Assembly: GCA_027493055.1 (NCBI GenBank)
Contig: JAPUDO010000080.1
Location: 1 to 58,938, forward strand
DNA: 58,938 nt
Direction: 5' to 3'
From: Niabella sp.
Lineage (GTDB): Bacteria > Bacteroidota > Bacteroidia > Chitinophagales > Chitinophagaceae
In this document: piece by piece, positions 16,766-25,713 of the stretch
How the letters are laid out: every line of letters begins with the position of its first letter
Position numbering within the stretch: the stretch's first letter is position 1
Notes under the pieces: generated by a model
Told to the model about the DNA's origin: nothing
Seen by the model: only the letters and a program-made list of their open reading frames with translations
Database searches by the model: none
Made by a program: the position numbers and the translations under genes

Positions 16766-17378
16766 TTTTCAGGAGTTTTAAATAATAAGAGCACACACTT
16801 TGCGGCACATGCCCTTAAATTAATATTTTAAGGGAAAGGCTCAGCAAACGTATTACATTTTTATCGCTAATTCCAACTGCCCGCCAAATCCTTTCTCAAT
16901 TATTTTTTGAAGTGTCGAAATACGAATGTCTTTTATATTGTTCTCAACCGTGAGATGTAGCCTTTATTTGTACCAAATTTTTCCCAAAATTCCAAAACTT
17001 GTATTTATTACATGCATATCCGTGCTCCGATGGATTCTATCGGGATGGCAGTTAACCATCAAGTCTTAAATAAACTCAACCCACTGGGCCGATGCTTTTA
17101 ATTTTGAAGGCGTCCAGGCTTTATGTCACTCCCTACGGAGTTTTTTGGTGAGCTTACTCTTACTTTTATGATCCAGTCAGCCCTTCCGGCTTATTTCACC
17201 AGTCATTTTGCAATCCGCCACGGCGGATGCAATGATTCTAAAGAATATAATACATTATCTCAGCTAAACCCCGGCAGGGGTGATATTATTTTCTCAAATG
17301 AATGTGCTCTGGCTTAAATTAAGATGCGTTTGTCCTGAATCTAATTATACCCCTGTATTTCGCTATACCAATTTTTAT
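16766..17378. other. Intergenic region upstream of rny
   Basis: About 610 bp without a supported gene. It contains one copy of an interspersed repeat (17099-17216). The short plus-strand frames at 17123 and 17280 lie in or beside the repeat and are not coding. Confidence 0.6.
17099..17216 (+). repeat. Interspersed repeat family D, copy 1
   Basis: It starts near AATTTTGAAGGCG and contains TTTATGTCACTCC, ACGGAGTTTTTTGG, TCAGCCCTTCCGGCTTA and CCAGTCATTT. The same order of blocks recurs at 21882-22003 (TTTATATCACTCC, GCGGAGTTTTTTTGG, TCAGCCCTCCGGGCTTA, TGGTCATTT). Each copy contains two short palindromes (CTCCnnnCGGAG and GCCCTnCGGGC types). No transposase is linked. Confidence 0.7.
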
Positions 17379-17419
17379 TATCTTCGCCCACTACCCATCC
17401 GCAGGTTGGGTATTTTTTT
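17379..17419 (+). promoter_or_regulatory. rny -7 box and leader hairpin with T-run
   Basis: TATCTTCG at 17379-17386 is close to the TAnnTTTG box. A small hairpin follows (TACCCA 17392-17397, TGGGTA 17407-17412) and then seven Ts, 58 nt before the rny start. It has the form of a short terminator or attenuator at the mRNA 5' end. Confidence 0.4.
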
Positions 17420-17477
17420 GATATTAAGAATAAGAATTACAGAACCTTTTTTCGAGAGAAAAAACAAATGAATTTTA

Positions 17478-19037
17478 ATGGAACCCATAATAATTATTGT
17501 AGCAGCAGTGGCCCTGGTGTTGGGCATCGTGGCGGGTAAATTTATCTTCGCTAAAAACACACAACAAAAAATTGATGAAGCCAGCTTAAGAGCACAAACC
17601 ATTGTAAAAGAGGCAGAACTAAATGCAGAAACCATACGGAAAGAAAAAGAACTGCAGGCTAAAGAAAAATTTGTGTCGCTGAAATCGGCTCACGACAAGG
17701 AAGTAAACGACCGCAACCGCAAGCTGGCAGAAAGCGAAAACCGCATCAAGCAAAAGGAGCAATCTCTTAGCCAGAAAGAAACGGGCCTTGATAAACAGGT
17801 AAAAGACAATGACGCCATAAGAGACAACCTGAACAAGCAGATAGAGGTTGTAAGTAAAAAACATGCTGAGCTGGAAAAGCACCAGGAAGAACATATCCGC
17901 CGCCTGGAAAAAATAGCCAGTCTTACTGCCGAAGAGGCCAAAACGCAATTAATAGAAAGCCTTAAAAACGAGGCGCAAACACAGGCCATCGGCATTCAGC
18001 AGGAAATCATTGACGATGCCAGGCAAAAAGCCAATAAAGAAGCCCGCAAAATCATTATTCAAACCATTCAGCGTACCGCCGCCGAGCAGGCAATTGAAAA
18101 CTCTATCACTGTTTTCAACCTGGAAAGTGACGAGGTGAAAGGGCAGATCATTGGCCGGGAAGGCCGTAATATCCGGGCACTGGAAGCAGCAACCGGTGTG
18201 GACCTGATCGTTGATGATACCCCCGAAGCGATCCTGCTTTCCTGCTTTGATCCGCTGCGCCGTGAAATTGCGCGTTTGAGCCTACAGCGCCTGGTTACTG
18301 ATGGCCGTATTCACCCCGCACGTATTGAGGAAGTGGTGGAAAAAACCCGTAAACAAATCGAAGAACAGGTAATGGAAATTGGTGAGCGCACCGTAATTGA
18401 TCTGGGTATTCATGGATTGCATAAAGAGCTGGTGAGAATGGTGGGCCGTATGCGCTACCGCTCTTCTTACGGGCAAAACTTATTAATGCACAGTAGGGAA
18501 ACAGCCAACCTTTGCGCTACCATGGCAGCCGAACTAGGATTGAACCCCAAGCTGGCAAAACGTGCCGGCCTGCTGCACGATATTGGTAAAGTACCTGACG
18601 AAGAAAGCGAACTGAGCCACGCATTACTGGGCGCCAAGCTGGCTGAAAAATACGGCGAAAATCCTGCCGTGGTAAACGCTATTGCCGCTCACCACGACGA
18701 AACAGAAATGCAATACGTGATCTCTCCCATCATCCAGGCCTGCGATGCCATTAGCGGCGCCCGCCCCGGCGCCCGCCGCGAAATTATGCAGCAGTACCTG
18801 CAGCGCATTAAAGACCTGGAAAACCTGGCCACCAGCTATCCGGGTGTGGAAAAAGCCTATGCTATCCAGGCCGGACGTGAGCTGCGCGTGATCGTGGAAT
18901 CGGACAAAGTAACCGATCAGGACAGTGATAAGCTGTCTTTCGAAATTGCACAAAAAATACAGACTGAAATGACCTTCCCCGGGCAGATAAAAGTTACAGT
19001 GATCCGCGAAAAAAGAGCAGTTAATGTAGCGAGATAA
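17478..19037 (+). CDS. rny: Ribonuclease Y
   Basis: A 519-aa membrane-anchored endoribonuclease that starts mRNA decay. An N-terminal transmembrane helix ([19 protein letters not shown]) is followed by a long coiled coil (about 25-190, EIKEKE-type heptads). A KH domain with [15 protein letters not shown] (about 226-240) precedes the HD domain, with metal ligands in HSRETA and LLHDIGK (about residues 366-369) and AIAAHHDE. Length and order are canonical. A strong terminator follows 22 bp after the stop, so it is monocistronic. Confidence 0.97.
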   Translation: MEPIIIIVAAVALVLGIVAGKFIFAKNTQQKIDEASLRAQTIVKEAELNAETIRKEKELQAKEKFVSLKSAHDKEVNDRNRKLAESENRIKQKEQSLSQKETGLDKQVKDNDAIRDNLNKQIEVVSKKHAELEKHQEEHIRRLEKIASLTAEEAKTQLIESLKNEAQTQAIGIQQEIIDDARQKANKEARKIIIQTIQRTAAEQAIENSITVFNLESDEVKGQIIGREGRNIRALEAATGVDLIVDDTPEAILLSCFDPLRREIARLSLQRLVTDGRIHPARIEEVVEKTRKQIEEQVMEIGERTVIDLGIHGLHKELVRMVGRMRYRSSYGQNLLMHSRETANLCATMAAELGLNPKLAKRAGLLHDIGKVPDEESELSHALLGAKLAEKYGENPAVVNAIAAHHDETEMQYVISPIIQACDAISGARPGARREIMQQYLQRIKDLENLATSYPGVEKAYAIQAGRELRVIVESDKVTDQDSDKLSFEIAQKIQTEMTFPGQIKVTVIREKRAVNVAR

Positions 19038-19059
19038 CACTCACATACTATAATAATAG

Positions 19060-19096
19060 AACAGCCGGTATTTTTGAAGTACCGGCTGTTTTGTTT
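19060..19096 (+). terminator. Rho-independent terminator after rny
   Basis: A perfect 11-bp stem, AACAGCCGGTA and TACCGGCTGTT, has a 9-nt loop and is followed by TTGTTTT. It lies 22 bp after the rny stop. It can also serve the opposing Uma2 gene. Confidence 0.9.
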
Positions 19097-19120
19097 TATG
19101 ACGAAGAGGTTACAATTAGT

Positions 19121-19657
19121 TTAAGGAAGCGCTACCCTGGTATCCAACCTGATCCGGCAATTTTCTGTTAGCTTAAGATCGGAAGGCAGAAACAGTGCTT
19201 TGTACTTATTATCTGTAAGCTCAAACGCTTGGATGGTATAAGTATCCGGGTCCGCCATCAAATAATATTTTACCCCGCAAAACTCATAAAGCGCATACTT
19301 CGTATTCCTGTCCTTCAGCCTCGTTGCCCTGGACAATATCTCCACAATTAAAAAAGGCGGTTCGGTGATATGCCCTTCGGGATCCAGGTTACCGCAGGCA
19401 ATTAAAATGTCAGGCCGAACAACATTGGTTTCATCAATGATCCAATTCTTTTCATATAAAACCCTGCAATTACAGGAAGCCTTGTTTTCCCGCAGCATAT
19501 TGTAAAAATAAACATGCAGGTCGCTCCCCATCAATTGATGTTTGTTAAGGGGTGAAGGGCTCATAGCTACGGGAGTACCTTTTATCAGCTCCCAATCACC
19601 TTCCCACAGTTTCCAGTCCTGAACAGTATAAGTAGGTATATATAAATTGGGGATCAT
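19121..19657 (-). CDS. Uma2-family (DUF820) PD-(D/E)XK nuclease-fold protein
   Basis: 178 aa. The N-terminal YTVQDWKLWEGDWELIKGTP is followed by the nuclease-fold core VVRPDILIACG, PPFLIVEILSRATRLKDRNTK and VKYYLMADPD, where Asp, Glu and Lys make the expected PD-(D/E)XK site. The family is abundant in cyanobacteria and Bacteroidota, and its biological role is not settled. A paralogue with the same motifs is encoded at 47953-48492. Terminator-like hairpins lie on both sides. Confidence 0.88.
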   Translation of the reverse strand: MIPNLYIPTYTVQDWKLWEGDWELIKGTPVAMSPSPLNKHQLMGSDLHVYFYNMLRENKASCNCRVLYEKNWIIDETNVVRPDILIACGNLDPEGHITEPPFLIVEILSRATRLKDRNTKYALYEFCGVKYYLMADPDTYTIQAFELTDNKYKALFLPSDLKLTENCRIRLDTRVALP

Positions 19658-19756
19658 TACCTCTCAAAGATACAATTTACTTACCGTTCGTAAATTCCTT
19701 TGAGAGGAAAGCGAAACGCTTAATCAAAAAACACGCTTCATTTATGATAATAATAA

Positions 19757-19795
19757 AACAGCCGGCATCTTTTAAAGCACGGGCTGTTTTTATTC
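19757..19795 (-). terminator. Terminator hairpin after ffh (bidirectional form)
   Basis: AAAACAGCC pairs with GGCTGTTTT, with a mismatch inside the longer stem. On the minus strand the stem is followed by TTTTATTATTATC, as expected for ffh, which ends 26 bp upstream. T-runs lie on both sides. Confidence 0.75.
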
Positions 19796-19820
19796 AATAG
19801 CTCCGTTAAACTACTTAAAA

Positions 19821-21158
19821 TCACCTTTTCATACCGCCCAGGCCACCCGGCATCATCTTGCCAAAGGCGCCCATTTTGTTCATGTTCTTCATCATATCAC
19901 GCATCTGCTCAAACTGCTTCATAAAAGCGTTTACTTCCGTAATATCTTTACCACTACCCAAGGCAATGCGTTTACGGCGGTTACCGTTTATCAGGTCCGG
20001 GTTGGCGCGCTCCTGGGGCGTCATAGAGTCAATAATAGCTTCTATGCCTTTAAAGCTGTCATCGCTGATATCCAGGTCTTTGATCTGCTTACCCACGCCG
20101 GGTATCATGCCTAACAGATCTTTCATATTACCCATTTTCTTGATCATTTCCAGCTGGGCTTTAAAATCTGCAAAGTCGAATTTATTCTTACGAATCTTGC
20201 TTTCAATCTTTTTCGCCTGCTCCTCGTCAAACTGCTGCTGGGCGCGTTCTACCAGCGAGGTAATATCGCCCATGCCCAAAATACGTTGCGCCATCCTTTC
20301 GGGATAGAACACATCCAGCGCATCCATCTTTTCACCATTGCTGACGAATTTAATAGGCTTGTTTACTGTGTATTTGATGGAAATAGCCGCACCACCTCGG
20401 GTGTCACCGTCTAATTTGGTAAGCACTACCCCGCTGAAATCAAGTCTTTCATTAAAAGATTTGGCAGTGTTAACTGCATCCTGCCCGGTCATGCTATCCA
20501 CCACAAAAAGTATCTCCTGCGGGTTTACAGCATTTTTGATATTAGCTACTTCGGCCATCATCTGCTCATCAATAGCCAGGCGCCCGGCAGTATCTATGAT
20601 AACTACGTTTTTATTTTTGCTTTTAGCACCGGCCACAGCAGCCTGCGCTATGCTTACCGCGTCTTTATTTTCAGGCTCTATATGAACTTCCACGCCTATC
20701 TGCTCGCCCAGTACACGCAATTGCTCCATCGCCGCAGGACGATAAATATCCGCAGCTACCAGTAAGGGGTTCAGTCCTTTTTTGTTTTTAAGATAGCTGG
20801 CCAGCTTGCCGCTGAAAGTAGTTTTACCGCTACCCTGTAACCCTGCAATTAAAATTACGGCAGGATTTCCTTTGGCATTAAAAGGCGCTTCTTCTCCCCC
20901 CATCAGCTCGGTAAGCTCGTCCTTCACAATTTTCACCATGAGCTGGCCGGGACTGATAGCATTGATCACCTTTTCACCAACAGCCTTATCCTTGATCTTA
21001 TCGGTAAATTCCTTGGCTATCTTATAGTTTACGTCAGCATCTACCAATGCACGGCGTATTTCTTTTACGGTAGCGGCTACGTTGAGCTCAGTGATCCTTC
21101 CCTGGCCTTTAAGGTTCTTAAAGGCGCTATCTAATTTATCCTGTAGATTATTGAACAT
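19821..21158 (-). CDS. ffh: Signal recognition particle protein Ffh
   Basis: The 445-aa SRP GTPase that binds signal peptides and 4.5S RNA for cotranslational targeting. It has the N-domain (about 1-85), then the G-domain with P-loop GLQGSGKTTF (about residues 106-115), DTAGRLAID, the TKLDGDTRGGA motif and FVSNGEK. The methionine-rich M-domain ends KMGAFGKMMPGGLGGMKR. Length and motifs are standard. It stands alone, with a terminator downstream and a HigBA module upstream. Confidence 0.97.
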   Translation of the reverse strand: MFNNLQDKLDSAFKNLKGQGRITELNVAATVKEIRRALVDADVNYKIAKEFTDKIKDKAVGEKVINAISPGQLMVKIVKDELTELMGGEEAPFNAKGNPAVILIAGLQGSGKTTFSGKLASYLKNKKGLNPLLVAADIYRPAAMEQLRVLGEQIGVEVHIEPENKDAVSIAQAAVAGAKSKNKNVVIIDTAGRLAIDEQMMAEVANIKNAVNPQEILFVVDSMTGQDAVNTAKSFNERLDFSGVVLTKLDGDTRGGAAISIKYTVNKPIKFVSNGEKMDALDVFYPERMAQRILGMGDITSLVERAQQQFDEEQAKKIESKIRKNKFDFADFKAQLEMIKKMGNMKDLLGMIPGVGKQIKDLDISDDSFKGIEAIIDSMTPQERANPDLINGNRRKRIALGSGKDITEVNAFMKQFEQMRDMMKNMNKMGAFGKMMPGGLGGMKR

Positions 21159-21209
21159 GATTTATACCTGTAATTTTTTACTAAGGGTCGCAAAGTTAAT
21201 ATAAGTTTT

Positions 21210-21509
21210 TCAGGCAGCAGCACCTTCAAACTTTCTTATTGAGCTCAACGTGTTTCTAAGGTTATTGCTTTCGTTTTCGAGGTCATAGTCATCCTGAAGC
21301 CCTAACCAAAATTTAGCAGACATTCCAAAATATTTTGAGAGTCTTAAAGCAGTGTCCGCTGTAACGCTTCTTTTTCCTTTAATAATAGCTGAAATTCTTG
21401 TTTGCGGGATACCTGTGTCTTTTGATAACCGGTAAGCCGATAAGGTCAGGGGTTTCAAAAATTCTTCCAAAAGAATTTCTCCGGGATGTATATTTTTAAG
21501 ACGATTCAT
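21210..21509 (-). CDS. higA: HigA-type XRE antitoxin
   Basis: About 99 aa, beginning MNRLKNIHPGEILLEEFLKP, which is the HigA family hallmark HPGEIL. The HTH follows (YRLSKDTGIPQTRISAIIKG), then VTADTALRLSKYFGMSAKFW. It neutralises the adjacent HigB toxin and represses the operon. An upstream ATG at 21533 would overlap the toxin gene, and the family start is ATG 21509. It follows the toxin by 10 bp. Confidence 0.92.
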   Translation of the reverse strand: MNRLKNIHPGEILLEEFLKPLTLSAYRLSKDTGIPQTRISAIIKGKRSVTADTALRLSKYFGMSAKFWLGLQDDYDLENESNNLRNTLSSIRKFEGAAA

Positions 21510-21519
21510 AAAAATCAAT

Positions 21520-21801
21520 TTAATGATAATCAATAATTTCTACTTCGTAAGCATTTCCCTCCTGCCATTTAAAAATAATACGCCATTGATCGTTGATACG
21601 AATAGAATGGAACGCTTTGTGGGTTCTTTTTAATTTTTCCAGTTTGTTGGATGGAGGTATTGTAAGATCTGAAATATTTTGCGAATTATTCAACATCCTC
21701 AATTTTCTCCGTCCTGTTTGCTGAATTTCAGGAGGTAATTTTTTTACCCGTTCGCCATGCCAAATTTTTTCTGTGTCTTTATTTCCAAACGACGAGATCA
21801 T
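21520..21801 (-). CDS. higB: HigB-type RelE-family toxin
   Basis: 93 aa of the plasmid-maintenance-killer (HigB) subfamily of RelE toxins, which cleave translated mRNA. The start MISSFGNKDTEKIWHGERVK is followed by LPPSNKLEKL-type residues and SIRINDQWRIIFKW, with a closing VEIIDYH whose final His is typical. The order toxin-antitoxin is the HigBA arrangement. A family D repeat copy begins about 80 bp upstream. Confidence 0.92.
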   Translation of the reverse strand: MISSFGNKDTEKIWHGERVKKLPPEIQQTGRRKLRMLNNSQNISDLTIPPSNKLEKLKRTHKAFHSIRINDQWRIIFKWQEGNAYEVEIIDYH

Positions 21802-21881
21802 TTTCTATTACTTACGCCAAAGGTAAGTAATATTTACTGATTGATTTCAGCGTTTGAGGAGAATTCTCAGGGTAAATGCCT

Positions 21882-22003
21882 CTAATTTCGAAGGTTTCTA
21901 TGCTTTATATCACTCCTTGCGGAGTTTTTTTGGTGTACCTATTCTTATTTATAACCCTGTCAGCCCTCCGGGCTTATCTGTCTGGTCATTTCTCAAAGCT
22001 AGA
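21882..22003 (+). repeat. Interspersed repeat family D, copy 2
   Basis: The blocks TTTATATCACTCC, GCGGAGTTTTTTTGG, TCAGCCCTCCGGGCTTA and TGGTCATTTC match the copy at 17099-17216 in order and spacing. It sits between higB and the transglutaminase gene and ends about 15 bp from the stop of the latter. Confidence 0.7.
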
Positions 22004-22017
22004 GGGCTACCAAAACC

Positions 22018-22905
22018 CTACCCGCTCAACCGCGTTACATCCACTGAAACCTCCAGCTCGTGCTTATGGCTGCTTTGGATAACGCCGCGCAATGGGACCA
22101 CATCAAAATAATTCCGTCCCCAGCCAATGGTAATATACTGCTCGTCAGGGTGCTTATTATTGGTAGGATCGAAATCCACCCAGCCCATCCCGGGTATATA
22201 CACCGATACCCACGCGTGAGAGGCATCGGAACCCACCAGCTTTGGTTTTCCGGGTGGTGGCACGGTCTCTAAATAGCCGCTTACATATCTTGCCGCCATA
22301 CCCATTGATTGCAGGCAGGCAATGGCCAGATGCGCAAAATCCTGGCAAACTCCCTTTTTTTCCCGCATCACTGCCGATAAAGGAGTAGAGACCGTAGTAA
22401 ACCCCGCTGTGTACTTAAAATCTTTATAGATCCTCCCGGTTAATTCAAATGCAGCTTCATATAAAGACCTGCCAGAAGTGAAAGACTTTTGAGCGTAGCT
22501 TTTTACAGAGGGTGTAGCTTCTGTAATTTCTGTTGGGAATGTATATTGTTTTATTGCTGCGTCAACAGTATCATTGATAATGCCAGAGCCCAGCCTGTTT
22601 TTTACTGTTTCCCAGCTTACCCCGCTAATGCCTGACTGTTTCCATTCGGGAGCAGTGCTTTCAATTACAGAGGATGCGGTGACCGTAAGTTCTTTATGTT
22701 CCTGCTCTACCACAAAATAGTACACTTTGTTGCCAAAAAAATCATTATACACTTCCACCACTTCCGGTACCGGCGTAATATCAAACTGGAACTCCCGGCA
22801 CTGCTGCGAAACGGTATTACGCGGAGAAAGTATGGCCAGATTGTGGCAAAGCGGCACCAGGTCGGTATAAGTATAAACGGTAGTATGTTTTACTGAGTAC
22901 AACAT
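22018..22905 (-). CDS. Transglutaminase-like cysteine peptidase-fold protein
   Basis: 295 aa. An N-terminal beta domain (MLYSVKHTTVYTYTDLV, the bacterial transglutaminase N-terminal region) is followed by the transglutaminase core with the triad in KGVCQDFAHLA (Cys187), DASHAWVSVY (His230) and GWVDFDPTNN (Asp near 244-246). There is no signal peptide. Its start follows directly on the stop of the ATP-grasp/alpha-E gene, so the two are one operon. Such proteins are part of a known conserved cluster with circularly permuted ATP-grasp and alpha-E proteins, proposed to make and cleave or crosslink peptide-type bonds. The substrate is unknown. Confidence 0.9.
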   Translation of the reverse strand: MLYSVKHTTVYTYTDLVPLCHNLAILSPRNTVSQQCREFQFDITPVPEVVEVYNDFFGNKVYYFVVEQEHKELTVTASSVIESTAPEWKQSGISGVSWETVKNRLGSGIINDTVDAAIKQYTFPTEITEATPSVKSYAQKSFTSGRSLYEAAFELTGRIYKDFKYTAGFTTVSTPLSAVMREKKGVCQDFAHLAIACLQSMGMAARYVSGYLETVPPPGKPKLVGSDASHAWVSVYIPGMGWVDFDPTNNKHPDEQYITIGWGRNYFDVVPLRGVIQSSHKHELEVSVDVTRLSG

Positions 22906-25482
22906 TTATAATACGCTGCTAATATAAAGCTGTTGAGGGGATGCGGTATGCCGGAAATAAGCTTTATTGAAAATAGTATGAACCTTTAACAGGATGGCAT
23001 TGAGCTTTCCCAGTAGTTCCGTAAGCCTGTCGTATTCATTTTCTTCATTATCATGCTGTGAAAGCAAGGTCCCGTCAGCCATGTTGATCAGGTTTTGAGC
23101 TTCGGACATAAGCTTTTCCATTTCAGTTTTGGAAAGGGTCCTGGAAATCTTTGGCATAGAAAATATCCGTCGCTTTATCCTGTCAATGATATACGACAGG
23201 GATTTGGGATAGTTATTGTCAAACACCAGCAGCTCAAACAATAAAGGCAGCTGCAGGTGATCCCTGAAAGTGTACCTGTAAGTAATGCGACTTTGCAATG
23301 ATTCCAGCACCACATTTATCAGCTCATATTCAGTTGCCTCTTTTTCTTTTTTTACAAAAAAGCATTGCAGCAGGCGGATGTTAAATAAGGCCTGTTCAAA
23401 CTTCCGGCCCAGATCAAGTATATCCCATTCGAGCTCCTTTCTTGAGCTTTCGCGGTTCATTCCCAAAAAAGCGTAAAGAGAAGTATTGAGCCTGTCAATA
23501 TCACTGACCATGAGCAGGTGGTCCCGGCTGGCCTTAATTTTCCTGTTGCCCCATTTAGTATCTATCTGCTGTATGGTACGCCAGGTATCCAGGGATAAAA
23601 AGCTGCGCACATTATACACCGATCTCATGAAGGTAAGGAGGTTTTGCGTGAGGCCTCCGGGGAAGGTATCATCGTACAGATTCTTAATTAATACAGGCCA
23701 GGGATTATTTAATAACACTTCCTCTTCCATCTCCCTGGCCTTTACAAAGCCGGGATACGTATAGGTACAGTGCGTTAAAGCCTGTAATATGATCTTTCGT
23801 GCCCCTGTTTGCACCCCTTCTCCAGAAGGTGTATGCTGCATTAAATACTGCAATACAGTTTTGAGCAGCCTCGCATGGTTCACTACCCTTTCCGTGTACC
23901 TTCCTGCCCAGAACAGGTTTTCGGCCGTTTGGCTGGGAAGGGAGCTTTTTTCAAAAACCGGAAAATCATCTGCATATTTAAGCTGCAATTTTACCGGTGC
24001 TGCATCTGCATCCGGAGCTATCACCCAGGTATCTTTGCTGACGCCGCCGGACTGGCTGGAAATAATAAAGTTGTTTTTGTCATGGCTGGACCGGGTCAGC
24101 CCGCCAGGCATCACCATATAGCTATCCCCTTTGCGAACCAGGAAACTGCGTATTAAAGAATGGCCGGGTTGCATTTTTCCCTTCTCCCAGCAGGGGGCAG
24201 ATGAAAAATTGATCTTTTCCTGCCCGGTGAATAAGCCCGGACTGGCCCTTATCTCGCTTATCAGCTGCTGCTTTTGAATATCTGACAATGAAGCGCCATC
24301 AATAGCAGAGCGCACGCCGGCCTTTCGCCTGAAGATCTTTCGTACTACCAGGTTGTCTATGTTATGGATCACATACTCCATTTCCTGCTGCTGCCCGCAC
24401 CACCAGGTGGCAATGGAGGGTATAATAAGTTCTTCGTTCAGCAAATATTTTGCGGCATTATGTAAAAAGGGCATCAGCCCTGCATTTTCTATAATGCTGC
24501 TGCCAAGTGAGTTAGCAATGGATACATTTCCTTTTCTTACTACCTGCAACAGTCCGGGCACACCTAAAAGTGAATCGCTTTTCAGCTCCAGGGGATCGCA
24601 ATACACATCATCCATACGCCTTAAGATCACGTCCACTTTTTCAAGTCCTTCTATGGTTTTCAGCCATACAAAATTGTCTTTTATCATTAAATCATTACCC
24701 TGCACTAATGTAATGCCCATATGAAGAGACAGGTAAGAATGCTCAAAGTAAGTTTCATTTTCCGGGCCGGCGGAAAGTATCACTATTTTGGGCTGGCTGT
24801 TTTGAAACGGTGCAACCTGGTACAAAGCCTGCTGCAATACATCAAAAAAAGGAGACAGCCTGCGTACGGGTAACCCGGAGAAAAGCTCGGGCAGCACATT
24901 GTTCATTACAAACCGGTTCTCTAAAGCATAACCATAGCCTGACGGGGCCTGTGTACGATCGCTTATGATCCAGAACCTGCCATCATTGCCACGGGCCAGA
25001 TCAGCAGCATACAGCGTTAAATATTGCGCTTCCGAAAGGTTCAGGTTTACACAATTGCGTAAAAAACCGGGGTGCATATAAATAAGCTCCTGTGGAATAA
25101 GTCCCTTCTTTATGAGGTTTTGTGAGCCGTAAATGTCCTGCAGCATCAGGCTGAATAACTTTGCCCTTTGCGCCAGCCCTCTGCTGATCGTTTCCCATTC
25201 GTGACTGGTAATGAGCTGGGGTATGGGGTCCAGCTCCCAGGGCCTGGTTTTACCGGAAGGGTCATTATATATATTATACGCAACACCGTTTTCCTTAAGC
25301 ATGCGCAGGATATTGGATACCCTTTCCTCAATTACTGTAGGGCCCAGACCGTCTAAAGACGAGAAAAGGGCCTCCCACTCTGGCGACAGGGTATCAACAC
25401 CTTGAGCAAGTATTTCGTTATACGAGTTAACAGGTGGTATATACTGCTGAAAAAAGTTATTCCAATTGCTTTGGCCGGCCAT
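22906..25482 (-). CDS. Circularly permuted ATP-grasp protein fused to an alpha-E domain
   Basis: 858 aa. Residues about 1-480 match the circularly permuted ATP-grasp pair (DUF404/DUF407): YNIYNDPSGKTRPWELDPIP, LYAADLARGNDGRFWIISDR, the QAPSGYGYALENR loop and VLSAGPENETYFEH. After a linker, residues about 505-830 form the helical alpha-E domain (DUF403), beginning with LPSQTAENLFWAGRYTERV. In many bacteria these are two genes, and here they are fused. The predicted activity is ATP-dependent amide or peptide ligation, with an unknown substrate. The downstream transglutaminase begins at the next base. Confidence 0.9.
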   Translation of the reverse strand: MAGQSNWNNFFQQYIPPVNSYNEILAQGVDTLSPEWEALFSSLDGLGPTVIEERVSNILRMLKENGVAYNIYNDPSGKTRPWELDPIPQLITSHEWETISRGLAQRAKLFSLMLQDIYGSQNLIKKGLIPQELIYMHPGFLRNCVNLNLSEAQYLTLYAADLARGNDGRFWIISDRTQAPSGYGYALENRFVMNNVLPELFSGLPVRRLSPFFDVLQQALYQVAPFQNSQPKIVILSAGPENETYFEHSYLSLHMGITLVQGNDLMIKDNFVWLKTIEGLEKVDVILRRMDDVYCDPLELKSDSLLGVPGLLQVVRKGNVSIANSLGSSIIENAGLMPFLHNAAKYLLNEELIIPSIATWWCGQQQEMEYVIHNIDNLVVRKIFRRKAGVRSAIDGASLSDIQKQQLISEIRASPGLFTGQEKINFSSAPCWEKGKMQPGHSLIRSFLVRKGDSYMVMPGGLTRSSHDKNNFIISSQSGGVSKDTWVIAPDADAAPVKLQLKYADDFPVFEKSSLPSQTAENLFWAGRYTERVVNHARLLKTVLQYLMQHTPSGEGVQTGARKIILQALTHCTYTYPGFVKAREMEEEVLLNNPWPVLIKNLYDDTFPGGLTQNLLTFMRSVYNVRSFLSLDTWRTIQQIDTKWGNRKIKASRDHLLMVSDIDRLNTSLYAFLGMNRESSRKELEWDILDLGRKFEQALFNIRLLQCFFVKKEKEATEYELINVVLESLQSRITYRYTFRDHLQLPLLFELLVFDNNYPKSLSYIIDRIKRRIFSMPKISRTLSKTEMEKLMSEAQNLINMADGTLLSQHDNEENEYDRLTELLGKLNAILLKVHTIFNKAYFRHTASPQQLYISSVL

Positions 25483-25683
25483 TCCTTAAAGTCTCTATAG
25501 TCTGGTAAAAATATGAATGATGCGCCAATGTAAGTAAAATATCAGTCCCGCAGGGTGGTTGTATAAATTTTTGTTTGCCCGATCCTGCTGCTAACTATAT
25601 AAAAGCAGCAGGAAAGGCCGTTTTTATTGCAACCATATACCCGGGCAAAACATCTTTTAACTTTTTTACGTTATATATCAGGT

Positions 25684-25691
25684 TACCTTTG
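25684..25691 (+). promoter_or_regulatory. -7 promoter box for the gene at 25714
   Basis: TACCTTTG is an exact TAnnTTTG match. It lies 22 nt before the ATG, with a T-rich stretch about 20 nt upstream in place of the -33 element. It predicts a very short leader. Confidence 0.5.
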
Positions 25692-25713
25692 CGAGCAGGA
25701 CTAATTTATAATT

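Noticed and set aside
17123-17317. Plus-strand frame upstream of rny
   Set aside because: It lies over the family D repeat, which recurs at 21882-22003 without the frame being kept.
19821-21180. Search for an SRP RNA or tRNA next to ffh
   Set aside because: No stem pattern of the 4.5S RNA or cloverleaf was found here or elsewhere in the window.
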